A stretch of DNA of 64,000 nucleotides. It comes from Ustilago trichophora (Eukaryota; Basidiomycota; Ustilaginomycetes; Ustilaginales; Ustilaginaceae). The stretch covers positions 434,001 to 498,000 of the forward strand of contig OOIN01000003.1 of assembly GCA_900323505.1 (NCBI GenBank). The letters run 5' to 3'. This document shows, piece by piece, positions 54,284-63,421 of the stretch (positions within the stretch are counted from its first letter, which is position 1; every line of letters begins with the position of its first letter). Position numbers and translations under genes: made by a program. The notes below the pieces were generated by a model. The model was not told where the DNA came from. It did no database searches and saw nothing but the letters and a program-made list of their open reading frames with translations.

Positions 54284-56200
54284 ATGTCCCCACAACTACC
54301 CCACCAGTGGAACGAAAGTGGTCCCAGTAACAGTGGTTCCAGCTCAGTCGAGAGCCTACGAAGGGGCGCACCCACCACACCGCCGCAGATCCAACTGAAT
54401 CCGGTCGCCGTCTCGGACGCCACAGGCTTCAGCGATTTTTTCCCATGGATCAAGCAGAATGAGGCGCAACTGGGCACTTCTCAAGCCATCGACGATCTAC
54501 CAAAGAGCGAGAATTCAATTCCCGTCCAAACAGAAGGGGGCAGCATGGGCCACGAGCATGCCGATTCGATCGCTGCTTTCCAACAACGAGACGCGGCACA
54601 CCTCCCAAGACAGTCTTTGCAGCCTGCTGTTTCGGAGGCTGATCACTCCGCTTCGACTCTCGACGTCTTCGAGGACTCACACCAGATGCATATGACTTCG
54701 CTCGGATCAAGCTCAATTCCCATCCAGGTTGTCGGAATCTCGCCACCCAGCCATGCTCAAGCAGATCCCATGCTGGGCGGAATATCGACTTCAAGCGCTG
54801 ATTTCTACACAGCCGCAGAGCACGCTCTCAGACAGAGCCGGGCAGACCCAGAGGCAGATATGCTTTCATCGGAAGACTTCCAAAGACTGAACAGCTCCAA
54901 TTCACACCAGCACGAGATCGGGTCGGAACCTTCCCGAAGAACTCATTCTCCCATGCCTGCTCCTATCTCCTCCTCACCGATCCCACCATTTCCGCCGTCT
55001 TCGACATATCCCCATGCTTCTACGCTTGCCCAGCAGTCCCATGGCTGGGATATACCAGCACCAAGTTCCAGCAACTCACATGTTGGAGCAGCAGAAGCAC
55101 ACTGGCGTGTAGACAGCGAAGTGCTCGACATCTTTGAGGATGACAAGCTGCCTGGCTACCAGGTGTGGAGGCGTGGCGCGGCAAGCTCAACAGCGATGGT
55201 CGTGCGAATTCCACGCCAGATGGTGGGCTGGAAGGCCGTATTGATGGACGCAGGCGGTTTCGGCGATGCGATCTTCAGCTCTGCTGAAGTCTCAAAGAAA
55301 GCCCGACGCGTAAGCAAGGTCACTGGCAAGCAAGGCTGGGAGGTGAGGCAAGAGGCGCTCAAGAACAGCTACGACTTTAGACGTGGCTCGGGTATCTGGG
55401 CGACAATGCACGCCGGGCATCGACTCTTCAAACACGACTGGCACGTCATCGTCAAGGACGGTTCAAGATATGTGTGGAGGATGGACAAGCATGCTCTGGC
55501 GTTGTACAAAGAGGACGGCGATGTCAAAGTGGCCGAGTTTCGCAAAGCTATCCCATCTTCTTCTCTGGCAGTGCAATTCGGAGATAGGGAGGGATACTCG
55601 CCGGATATGGAGAAGCGTATCGGGTCTTTCAGGCTCGAAGAAGAGCTTTTAGCCATCTCAGCAAGCTCTGAGCAAACTGGCGCCATCTTTGACACAAGCC
55701 TTGCCCTTGCGAGTCTAATGGCAGTGTTCAAGGCAAGAGGAGGCCATCAGAATGTGTCGGCAGCCTTCGAGCCGTCTTCAGATCCGCTGCGAAAAAAGCT
55801 CGAACGAGAGAGGCAAGAGATGCCGGACCGGGAAGAGGTGATGCTGGCATTGCCTCGTCCTGGCTTTGCTCGAGACGCCGAGTCGATTCTTTCGGATACC
55901 ACCGACGAGGACGCGGATGAACGTGCGAGCGAAACCTTGTCACCACGACGTATCCCGTTGTCTTCACGATCGCCCGATATGAGGCCTCCAAGCACGCAGA
56001 TGCACAGCAACCCTACAAGCTCCGCCAGCCCACCACCTCGCACAAAAGGCGGACGCAAGAGATTTTCATCATTGTTTGGCTCAGGCAATGCTCCTGAAGC
56101 GAAGCAAGAAGAGGTGTCAAGGTCGAAAGACCGACCGATCACAGACTCACAGCGTATAGCCCGCCAGTACCGCACTCAGAGCATGTTCTTGGGCCGATGA
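54284..56200 (+). CDS. Unrecognised protein with a possible tubby/LURP-like central domain
   Basis: The first in-frame ATG is 54284 (MSPQLPHQWNESGPSNSGSS), giving 638 residues; the frame upstream opens only from a TTG. Residues 1-270 are Ser/His/Gln-rich and disordered. From about 272 an ordered domain runs to about 485: HWRVDSEVLDIFEDDKLPGY, TAMVVRIPRQMVGW, KNSYDFRRGSGIW, FKHDWHVIVKDGSRYVWRMD, HALALYKEDGDVKVAEF, and a helix near DTSLALASLMAVFKARGG. Alternating beta strands with a WHV..DGS..YVWR core and a final hydrophobic helix recall the tubby C-terminal/LURP-one/scramblase-like barrel found in many fungal proteins. This is a weak structural guess. The tail (residues 500-638) is Ser/Arg/Glu-rich and disordered. 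No membrane segment or presequence was seen. Confidence 0.75.
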   Translation: MSPQLPHQWNESGPSNSGSSSVESLRRGAPTTPPQIQLNPVAVSDATGFSDFFPWIKQNEAQLGTSQAIDDLPKSENSIPVQTEGGSMGHEHADSIAAFQQRDAAHLPRQSLQPAVSEADHSASTLDVFEDSHQMHMTSLGSSSIPIQVVGISPPSHAQADPMLGGISTSSADFYTAAEHALRQSRADPEADMLSSEDFQRLNSSNSHQHEIGSEPSRRTHSPMPAPISSSPIPPFPPSSTYPHASTLAQQSHGWDIPAPSSSNSHVGAAEAHWRVDSEVLDIFEDDKLPGYQVWRRGAASSTAMVVRIPRQMVGWKAVLMDAGGFGDAIFSSAEVSKKARRVSKVTGKQGWEVRQEALKNSYDFRRGSGIWATMHAGHRLFKHDWHVIVKDGSRYVWRMDKHALALYKEDGDVKVAEFRKAIPSSSLAVQFGDREGYSPDMEKRIGSFRLEEELLAISASSEQTGAIFDTSLALASLMAVFKARGGHQNVSAAFEPSSDPLRKKLERERQEMPDREEVMLALPRPGFARDAESILSDTTDEDADERASETLSPRRIPLSSRSPDMRPPSTQMHSNPTSSASPPPRTKGGRKRFSSLFGSGNAPEAKQEEVSRSKDRPITDSQRIARQYRTQSMFLGR

Positions 56201-57335
56201 CTGGTACCTCGCTCCTAACTCTGCTGTATTCTCAGATGCCGGCCATCAATCAAGTAGACCACAGCCTTCTGTCTGATTTGTGATGAAATGACATCCAATA
56301 GCTGCCGCACAAAGACGATCATCTTTGAAGCCAATCCAGGTTATGCAACCGGCAAAGTCCGGCTCCATGTTCCCCGCACAACGCCAAGATCGGGTAGAAA
56401 GTCAGTCGCAACAAGATTCATACGGTTGAGCAGCTGTGCAGCTCAGACAGGCGAGCCAAACAGAGCAATACTACAAAGATCGTGTCTGGCAACTTGACCG
56501 GAACATGCAAAACGCAGACGCGCCAAAGTTGGCTTGGGAACCCACCATCTTGCCCGCTTTCCCACTTTGATCAAATTCTCTTATCTCGCTTTTGTCTTTG
56601 TCACGGTGAGCAGAGCAACGGCCTCTGTTCGGTAGATAGCAAATGGGAAGCTTCGGCTCTCTTTTACCTGTACTTTTGCGTGATAAGCAAACCAATCGGT
56701 GGGAAAAGAAACAGCGTCAGGGGGAAGAGCTCCGGTGGATTCTCGGTGCAGAAGAGGAATCAGAGTCCGCCGTATGTTGTGGAAACAATTGTGAATAGAG
56801 AAGGCACGAGAGCACAGAATACTCATTTGTTGAACTTTGTGTGTGGCTTTCTTGGCCAGCCAGGAAATTTGCGTCGAGTTCTTCTGACTCGAGCTGCCCG
56901 TGTGCGCCCTCTTTTTTCTTCTTTTTCGAGGAAATTTGCACTTTGCAAAAAGAGAGAGAGAGAGAGAGAGAGTTTTGGGCCGCGCTTGAGCGTGGGTTTT
57001 CGAGTTTAGGGTCTGATGACCTTGCCTGTGTTGCTTTCGACTCGCTGCCTCAGTCACCAAGCCAAAGGACATGCTTTCTCTCTTTCTCTCTTCTCATTCG
57101 TCCCCGCCTCGCTCCAAGAACCCTCTTAAAATCCCATCACCAACGCCATCCCCACTTCGTCATCCCTTTTTTTCCTTCTACAACCATCCCCCTTTCCGTT
57201 TCCTTGTTTCCGGTCCCTTGTTCTCGTTTCCGTCCCCTGTCGTGATCCTTTTCCAAAACATCAGCTGCTATCTCTCAGCTTCTCCTCTCGTGCTCTCTCC
57301 CTCAATTCACCCTACCACATACAAACATCTTCAAA
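56201..57335. other. Gene-free region with CT-rich leader of the P5C dehydrogenase gene
   Basis: About 1.1 kb. It contains a GA repeat at 56951-56972 and a 250-bp CT-rich leader (57070-57330) ending at the start codon. No supported gene. Confidence 0.6.
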
Positions 57336-58994
57336 ATGGCTTCCGTACCTCAGGCCCCTCAGTTCGGCCTCTTTTCGTTGCCTCCCATCAAGAATGAGCC
57401 CATGCGCAACTACGAGCCCAAGAGTGAGGACCGTATCAAGCTCCAGCAGGCCGTCGACGAGATGATTGCCGCTGGTCCTTTCGAGGTCCCCGTTGTCATC
57501 AACGGCGAGAAGATCAAGACTGGCAAAGTCAACAAGCAGCCCAACCCTTCCAACCACTCGCAGATCCTCTGCAACTACCACGAAGCTGACGAGGCGCTTG
57601 TCCAGAAGGCCATCGAGGGCTCCCTCAAGGCCAAGACCGCTTGGGAGAACATGCCCTGGAACGACCGTGCTGCCATCTTCCTCAAGGCAGCTGATCTCAT
57701 CGCTTCCAAGTACCGATACAAGGTCCTCGCCGCTACCATGCTCGGCCAGGGTAAGAACGTCTGGCAGGCCGAGATCGACGCTGCCGCCGAGATCTGCGAC
57801 TTCTACCGCTTCAGCGCAAAGTATATCCAGGAGCTCTACTCGTCGCAGCCCCCCGAGTGCTCGCCCAACACCTGGAACCGTACCGAGTACCGTCCTCTCG
57901 AGGGCTTCGTGCTCGCCGTTTCCCCCTTCAACTTCCTTGCCATCGCCGCTGGTAACCTCATCTGCGCCCCTGCCATGACCGGAAACGTCGTCGTCTGGAA
58001 GCCATCGCCCATGTCGATCTACTCCAACTACGTCGCCTACGAGATCCTCCGTGAGGCTGGTCTCCCCGATGGTGTCATCCAGTTCGTCCCCGGTCCCGCC
58101 GAGGAAATCGTTGGCGCTGCCATCAACCACCGCGAGTTTGCTGGTCTCCACTTTACCGGCTCCACCCACGTCTTCCGTCAGCTCTGGAAGCAGATCGGAA
58201 ACAACCTCGACAAGTACCGTGGCTACCCCCGCATCGTCGGTGAGACTGGTGGTAAGAACTTCCACATGGTCCACAAGTCGGCCAACGTCGACGCTGCCGT
58301 CACTCAGTCCATCCGCGCCGCCTTCGAGTACCAGGGTCAGAAGTGCTCTGCACTCTCGCGACTCTATGTACCCAAGTCGATGTGGGAGGGCGAGTTCAAG
58401 CAGAAGCTGCTCAACCAGATCGCCCAGATCTCGGTTGGCCCCGTCGAGGAGTTCAAGCACTTCATGGGCCCTGTCATCGCCAAGCACTCTTTCGAGAAGA
58501 TCATGGGCCTCATCGAGGCTGCCAAGAAGGAGGGCGGTGAGGTCCTCTGCGGTGGTCAGGGTGACGACTCCAAGGGTTGGTACGTCCAGCCCACCGTCAT
58601 CGAGACCAAGGACCCCAAGTCGGTCACCATGGTCAACGAGATCTTCGGTCCCGTCATCACCGTCTACGCTTACCCCGACGAGGAGTTCGAGCAGACCTGC
58701 GAGCTGATCGACAACACCACCGAGTACGCTCTTACCGGTTCCATCTTCTCGGCTGACCGATACGCTCTTATCAAGGCCAGCAACCTGCTCCGCAACGCTT
58801 CGGGCATGATGTACTACAACGACAAGTGCACTGGTGCCGTCGTTGGTCAGCAGCCCTTCGGTGGTGCTCGTGCTTCGGGTACCAACGACAAGGCTGGTTC
58901 CATTTCGATCTTCTACCGATTCGTTTCGGCTCGTACCATCAAGGAGACCACCATCGACCCTGCCACTCACATCTACCCCTCCAACCTCGAGTAA
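57336..58994 (+). CDS. Delta-1-pyrroline-5-carboxylate dehydrogenase
   Basis: A 552-residue aldehyde dehydrogenase of the ALDH4/Put2 type. It oxidises pyrroline-5-carboxylate (glutamate semialdehyde) with NAD+ to glutamate, the second step of proline breakdown. The N-terminal FGLFSLPPIKNEPMRNYEPK is the ALDH4-specific lead. Then come AVSPFNFLAIAAG (194-206), VVWKPSP (219-225), FTGSTHVF (273-280), VGETGGKN with catalytic Glu303, and FEYQGQKCSALSR with catalytic Cys337. The C-terminal part has EIFGPVITVYAY and QPFGGARASGTN. Length and motif order match the family fully. Strong C-ending codon bias suggests high expression. The N terminus has few Arg and no classical presequence, so mitochondrial import is not evident. 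The gene converges with LSM3, and hairpins lie between them. Confidence 0.96.
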   Translation: MASVPQAPQFGLFSLPPIKNEPMRNYEPKSEDRIKLQQAVDEMIAAGPFEVPVVINGEKIKTGKVNKQPNPSNHSQILCNYHEADEALVQKAIEGSLKAKTAWENMPWNDRAAIFLKAADLIASKYRYKVLAATMLGQGKNVWQAEIDAAAEICDFYRFSAKYIQELYSSQPPECSPNTWNRTEYRPLEGFVLAVSPFNFLAIAAGNLICAPAMTGNVVVWKPSPMSIYSNYVAYEILREAGLPDGVIQFVPGPAEEIVGAAINHREFAGLHFTGSTHVFRQLWKQIGNNLDKYRGYPRIVGETGGKNFHMVHKSANVDAAVTQSIRAAFEYQGQKCSALSRLYVPKSMWEGEFKQKLLNQIAQISVGPVEEFKHFMGPVIAKHSFEKIMGLIEAAKKEGGEVLCGGQGDDSKGWYVQPTVIETKDPKSVTMVNEIFGPVITVYAYPDEEFEQTCELIDNTTEYALTGSIFSADRYALIKASNLLRNASGMMYYNDKCTGAVVGQQPFGGARASGTNDKAGSISIFYRFVSARTIKETTIDPATHIYPSNLE

Positions 58995-59104
58995 ATTTGC
59001 TCAATGTGCTAGCTGAGGCTTTGGTAGGGGAGGGTTGGCTGGTGCTCGATTCATCTCCTTCATCAACATCTGGCATCAAGTCCGGATCTATATACCCGCG
59101 TGGA

Positions 59105-59121
59105 GACTCTTTCTGAGAGTC
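59105..59121. other. Hairpin, 6-bp stem
   Basis: GACTCT and AGAGTC enclose a TTCTG loop. It lies 111 bp after the P5C dehydrogenase stop codon and may be a 3' end structure. Confidence 0.5.
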
Positions 59122-59177
59122 CTACGTCCCCACTCTCTCTTTCGCCTCTGCCTCTCAACTGACACACTCTCCCCTAC

Positions 59178-59208
59178 CGACCCGACCTGGAAAGACAGGT
59201 GCGGGTCG
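59178..59208. other. Hairpin, 12-bp stem with one bulged G
   Basis: CGACCCG-ACCTG pairs with CAGGT-(G)-CGGGTCG around a GAAAGA loop. The stem is 12 bp with a single bulged G. It is the strongest hairpin seen in the region and sits about 80 bp before the set of three related hairpins. Confidence 0.6.
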
Positions 59209-59288
59209 TCTTCCCGTTTTCTTTGCATTTGCATCCGATTCCGTCGCATTGTCTCCGTTCCTCTGTACTAATGCCTATTTCAGCGCGT

Positions 59289-59311
59289 AGGGCCGCTCTT
59301 AACACAGCCCT
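59289..59311. repeat. Hairpin repeat copy 1 (loop CGCTCTTAACACA)
   Basis: Stem AGGGC/GCCCT (5 bp) with a 13-nt loop. The stem follows a GCGCG sequence and is followed by a CTCTC-rich stretch. It belongs with copies 2 and 3. Confidence 0.75.
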
Positions 59312-59353
59312 GATATCCTCTCTCTTGCATCTCATTTTTTTTGTATTGGCGCG

Positions 59354-59378
59354 GAGGGCCGCCCTTAACACAGCCCTC
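59354..59378. repeat. Hairpin repeat copy 2 (loop CGCCCTTAACACA)
   Basis: Stem GAGGGC/GCCCTC (6 bp) with a 13-nt loop differing from copy 1 at one base. GCGCG lies just before the stem and CCTCTC just after it. Confidence 0.75.
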
Positions 59379-59445
59379 AAACCTCTCGCATCATGGTTCT
59401 TATGGCTCGGTCACCTTTTTATATACCTGGATTTGATGTAGCGCG

Positions 59446-59470
59446 GCGAGGCGCCGTTAACACTCCTCGC
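59446..59470. repeat. Hairpin repeat copy 3 (loop CGCCGTTAACACT)
   Basis: Stem GCGAGG/CCTCGC (6 bp) with a 13-nt loop. The stem differs from copies 1 and 2 at several positions, but both arms changed together so pairing is kept. GCGCG precedes and CTCTC follows, as in the other copies. Confidence 0.75.
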
Positions 59471-59881
59471 AATCTCTCAACTTGTACTTTTTAGACATTC
59501 ATCACCGTCTCTTTCGACATACTTTTGTCAAATCTATGGTTCTAAAACCTATATACTTGCGTCCGAGTGGTGGTTTGATTGTGATTGTGGTTGTGGTGTT
59601 CAGTGTTGTGGGGGCAAAGTATCGTCGGGGTGTGAAGGGAGAGAGAGAGAGAGAGGGCGGGTGGTTGGTCTTCGGATTTTGGGATGTGGATTTGACTCAA
59701 CTCTTCAACGGGCTTGCGTTTCGCTGTTCGGCTATTCGAAACGATCCAGCACCCACACAGCGAAATGCAAAGAGGCTCGATGGATGGATGTAATGGTGGA
59801 TGGTAGTAATACAAGAGACGTGCAACAAAGCAAACAAAGATGTGATTTGAGTCGAGACCATAGGGTATGAGTTAAAGCGTC

Positions 59882-60540
59882 TCAGGTGCTGGAAGGAGGA
59901 GAAACGAGAATTACGCTATCTCCTCGAACAAAAAGCATCTCACTTTGACGTTTGACCACCTGTCAATCGTGTGCGGTTCAAAAATAGATGGTGTTGTGGC
60001 AGAGATGTAAGGATCGCAAAAGCGGAAGGGGTTGGTCAGTCATGTTGTTCTGAGAGGTTTGCTGATCGAAAGAAAGGTCGAGAGCGAGATGCATGGCTGT
60101 ATCCGCGGGTGAGTTGGATGTTGGACGTTTGACGTGTGATATGAACTTACCCTGACAGTCTCCTGCCCACCCTCCTCGTTGACATCAACAACGTAGATGG
60201 TCTCCTCCACATCGCCAAGGATCAGATTCATGTGTCCGTCGTATGCCTGTGCATTTCGTCCATAATTTCCCCATTAGCATTCAGAGAGAGAAAGAGAGAT
60301 GTCAGCATCAATCACAACAACAAGAACAAACTCCGGCAAGGGGTCAAGTTGCAAAGAAGAGATGGTTACGGAACTTACGTGCAGAGTGCCGCGCAGCTCA
60401 CGATCGCCCCTCAACTTGACATAGACACGTTCCGAGATGGAGAGTCGGATCAGGTCAAAAGGTTCTGTAACCGATCCTACTGGTGCTGGGCCTGTGATGG
60501 CGGTAGCTGAGGCTGAGGGTGTTCGTTCGACGTCGGCCAT
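59882..60540 (-). CDS. LSM3: LSM3, U6 snRNP and mRNA-decay Sm-like protein, three exons
   Basis: Exon 1 is 60379-60540, exon 2 is 60151-60246 and exon 3 is 59882-59959. Introns 60247-60378 and 59960-60150 begin GTAAGT and end CAG, both phase 0. The spliced product has 111 residues: [20 protein letters not shown], then the Sm1 fold [20 protein letters not shown] and [21 protein letters not shown] (the bar marks the splice). Next are [16 protein letters not shown] and the Sm2 motif [18 protein letters not shown]3 is part of the Lsm2-8 ring that binds the U6 snRNA 3' end and of the Lsm1-7 ring that promotes mRNA decapping. The splice junctions rebuild the Sm fold without gaps, which makes the model secure. 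It shares a 521-bp upstream region with the uL5m gene. Confidence 0.95.
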
Positions 60541-61061
60541 TGTGAGAAGGGATCGAATGCTTGTTTGTTCTCTCGTGCTTGAATGACGACGATCGCTTGA
60601 TTGTTGAGAATGATCCGAATGACGCGTTTAGGAGCGTTGGATGATGTATCGGATTTCCTGCGATCGTAGATGGAATATGCCGAGATCAAGTTGGGCTAGG
60701 GATCAGGTAAAAGAGAAAGGAAAGTTGCAAAGATGGTGTTGGTTGGTTGGGTGGTTGATGGTGAATGTGGACCGAGCTCTTGAACGTCCAAATTGTGAGG
60801 GGGAGCCTGTTTCGTACGTGTGAGAGTTGGCGGCAAAGTCGAAAATTGAGAAGAAGAGAGTGGTCGTGTGGTTGGTCGTTAATCAGGGAAATCGGGAAAA
60901 AATTGGTTCAACAAGCAAGCCTTTCCCGAGCAGCTGCTTTTCTTCTTTTCCTGGATTTTTGGAAAGGGTTGACGAGAGTTGAGAAGAATCGCTCCTACAC
61001 ACACAGCATCGTTACGACCAACATACATCATCGATATCCTTGCCTGTTCTCCTGGGTCGCA
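60541..61061. promoter_or_regulatory. Divergent promoter region LSM3 / uL5m
   Basis: A 521-bp intergenic region with outward-facing starts on both sides, so both promoters lie here. The uL5m frame is open back to 60765, but that part has no presequence character and is treated as leader. No clear TATA box or named site was recognised. Confidence 0.55.
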
Positions 61062-62120
61062 ATGAACACCTCGACAACCGTGACGACTGCCAACATGCTT
61101 CGTCAGGCTGTGGCCACCACTCGCACTGTCGCAGCTTCTGCTCGCGCATCCTCCTCCTCCTCCACCCGCACCTTGTCCACTGCGGCCAAGTCGGCACGTA
61201 CCACACTTCGCCCTCATCCCGTAGTGATTGGACCTACCCAACTCAACCGATACCAGGAGCACTATCGCAACACCCTCTCTTCCGATCTGCTGTATATGAC
61301 TTTTGACCCCGCCGTCAACCTCGATGCATCCTTGCCTCCTTCTTCCTCCACCTCGCCTTCTTCCCCCACCAACCCCGCTTCGTCAGGAGACATGCTCGAC
61401 CGCCAACGATCGTGGGACGCCGCCGATCCATACACCGTCAACCGTCCCCAACGCCCCGCTCGTGGTAATCGTCGTCTTCAACCCCTCACCAAACCCCTTT
61501 CCCCCGACAACACCCTCAACGAAATCCCCAAATTGGACAAGATCATCCTTACCTGCTTCTCCAAAGATGCCATTGCCAACAAGCATGCGCTTGTGCCTCT
61601 CATTGCACAGATGCGCGCCATCACGGGTCTCTCGGTAGACGGAAGCCTGTCAGACCCTTCGCTGCTCGCTTCTAGCTCCTCCAATTCGGCAGCCACCGCG
61701 AACAGAGGTCACATCGAAATCATTCGTGCCAAATCCGGCGTTGCTTCTTTCAAGCTTCGTCCCGGTATGCCCGTAGGCGTCAAGGCGGTGCTTCCTGGAC
61801 CTGTCGCACACGAATTCTTGGAAATCCTCACCACTTTCGTACTCCCCCGATTGAGAAGCTTTGGCGGATTTCCTCTGCCTCCCGCTTCCCAACCTCCAGC
61901 ATCTCCAGCAGCAATGAGCGGCGTCGTCAGCTTGGGAATGCGACCCGAGGCAATCCCCCTCTTCCCCCAGATCGAAATTAACCTGGACCAGTATCCCAAT
62001 AGGCCATTGGGCTTCCAGATCGACTGCATCACCAACCAGAGAGGTAGGAAAGCTACCGAAAAGGCGAGGGCTTTGCTCTCGGGTTTGGGCGTTCCCTTTG
62101 TTCGCCGTGGTGACATGTAA
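61062..62120 (+). CDS. Mitochondrial ribosomal protein uL5m
   Basis: A 352-residue homologue of bacterial ribosomal protein L5 (yeast Mrpl7), which sits in the central protuberance of the mitochondrial large subunit. The N terminus MNTSTTVTTANMLRQAVATT and following Arg/Ser-rich residues without acidic residues form a clear presequence. The L5 fold begins near residue 157 with KLDKIILTCFSKDAIANKHA, then PLIAQMRAITG, SGVASFKLRPGMPVGVKAVL, EFLEILTTFVLPRLRSFGGF, VSLGMRPEAIPLFPQIEINL and a C-terminal LGFQIDCITN block with ARALLSGLGVPF. Disordered insertions rich in Ser/Pro/Asn (about 90-150 and 190-210) lengthen it compared with bacterial L5. The ATG at 61062 is the first in the presequence and is preceded by a short leader. 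Confidence 0.92.
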   Translation: MNTSTTVTTANMLRQAVATTRTVAASARASSSSSTRTLSTAAKSARTTLRPHPVVIGPTQLNRYQEHYRNTLSSDLLYMTFDPAVNLDASLPPSSSTSPSSPTNPASSGDMLDRQRSWDAADPYTVNRPQRPARGNRRLQPLTKPLSPDNTLNEIPKLDKIILTCFSKDAIANKHALVPLIAQMRAITGLSVDGSLSDPSLLASSSSNSAATANRGHIEIIRAKSGVASFKLRPGMPVGVKAVLPGPVAHEFLEILTTFVLPRLRSFGGFPLPPASQPPASPAAMSGVVSLGMRPEAIPLFPQIEINLDQYPNRPLGFQIDCITNQRGRKATEKARALLSGLGVPFVRRGDM

Positions 62121-62336
62121 CCTTAGATACGCGCTTCTTCATTCAAATCATAGTCTCCCTGTAACACCTGTCATTTCTCATCACACCAAGGGCGTCTAAG
62201 CCTCGCAGCATCCCTAACGTGCAATGGCTGGGAAATACGATTCGCCCTTGGAAGACAATTCTGTGCGACGACCATTAAGAATGACTTGCATTGTCATGAC
62301 TAAACAGTGGAATGTGAAAAAGAAAGCGAGCACGGA

Positions 62337-63421
62337 TCAACTTGTGTCCATGCCATCAGAAGACATGTTGTCCTTGGCCCACAATACAAAGTCGTCAATG
62401 ACTGATGGCCAGGCAGCTGCAATGTCCGAACCGGAACACATGTGAAGAGTGGTGCAAATGTCAGTACTGTATTGTTTCTTCTCTTTCGCTCCGAAATTGG
62501 TGCTGGAAGCTCTAATGTCGAGATTGCGCACTCACCATCAAAGTCGTGATTGCTGAAATCGGCGTTGATCTCCTTGGTGAAATCCAAGAACTGCGTCCAG
62601 GTATCCTTGCTGACGGCCCTACCACCGGTTTGTTCGGTCAAGAACCTCTTCCACAGATCCAGCTGTTGTTGGGTAAAGGTTCCCTGGCTACCCTCTCGCT
62701 GGAACGTTGGTGACGCCGGCAAGATCAGGTCCCAAAATGCAAGTGCGTTCTCCAACGCCAAACTCTTCTGGCCTTCCCTCCTGGCGAATGCATATGTGTA
62801 CTCGTAAACCTTCTCATATAACCCCTTGTTGGCCGAGGCTGCAGTGGCAGGGTTGGACTTTTCCTCGGCGATACGTTCCCGTCGGAGAGGCTTATTCTCG
62901 AGCAGCTCTCGACGCAGCTTCTCTAGGGTGTTTCTCTGTTTCTCGATCGTATCCGAGAGTTCGAGCATCTTCCACCCGTTGACGTACTCGTTTCTGGTGA
63001 AATTGCCGATAGAGGGCGATTTCAGGTAGTACGATAGCGGCAAGAATACAACATCTTCAGGGCTAACCTCGAGCGCCTCGCACATCTTTAGAGCGCCACC
63101 GATGCTGATCATATCAGGATCTTCCGGTGCGGCAGACGGTTCGTCGTCATCAGAGTCGTCCTCGTCAGCGGTAGCTGCATCGCGAAAACGATCGAAAAGG
63201 GCATTGAGTCGCTCCTTGACTTCTCGCTCTGTCTTCTTGTCCAAAGTGCTCGAAGAGGCAGAGGCGTTGATTTGAGCTTGCTCATCGTTGAAGAATGCAT
63301 CTGTCGCGGGTTCGATGCGGTAGCCATGCGCTTTCAGAATGCGATGGGCGTCTTGGGGTGTTGCGTTGGTGAGTTGGCGAAATTGGCGCAAGATGGCCTC
63401 CTTTTTGGCGGCGCTCGACAT
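62337..63421 (-). CDS. DCN1: Dcn1-type cullin neddylation factor, two exons
   Basis: Exon 1 is 62536-63421 and exon 2 is 62337-62416. Intron 62417-62535 starts GTGAGT, ends CAG and is phase 1. The spliced product has 321 residues. Dcn1 is a scaffold E3-like factor that stimulates NEDD8/Rub1 transfer to cullins by binding Ubc12 and the cullin. A UBA-like domain (residues about 1-42, KKEAILRQFRQLTNATPQDA) is followed by an acidic linker and the PONY/DCUN1 domain. Its signs are SIGGALKMCEALEVSPEDVV, EYVNGWKMLELSDTIEK, YAFARREGQKSLALENALAF, and the C-terminal acidic patch WTQFLDF and, across the splice, AAWPSVIDDFVLWAKDN. The start is ATG 63421; the frame upstream opens only from a GTG. Splicing restores the family's typical end, AWPxxIDDFVxW. 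Confidence 0.93.

Larger units (their letters stand above)
58995..59881. other. Convergent 3' region with serial hairpins
   Basis: An 887-bp gap between the stop codons of the P5C dehydrogenase and LSM3 genes. It holds five good hairpins within 370 bp (59105-59121, 59178-59208, 59289-59311, 59354-59378, 59446-59470). Three of these share a loop sequence. No protein-coding potential was recognised. Confidence 0.6.

Noticed and set aside
57312..58970. 552-codon open frame antisense to the P5C dehydrogenase gene
   Set aside because: It mirrors the real gene almost exactly. Strong C-ending codon preference removes antisense stops. The translation is Val/Gly/Asp/Leu-rich without any family motif.
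60765..61061. 99-codon extension of uL5m
   Set aside because: It has Trp and charged residues unlike a presequence, and the presequence begins cleanly at ATG 61062.
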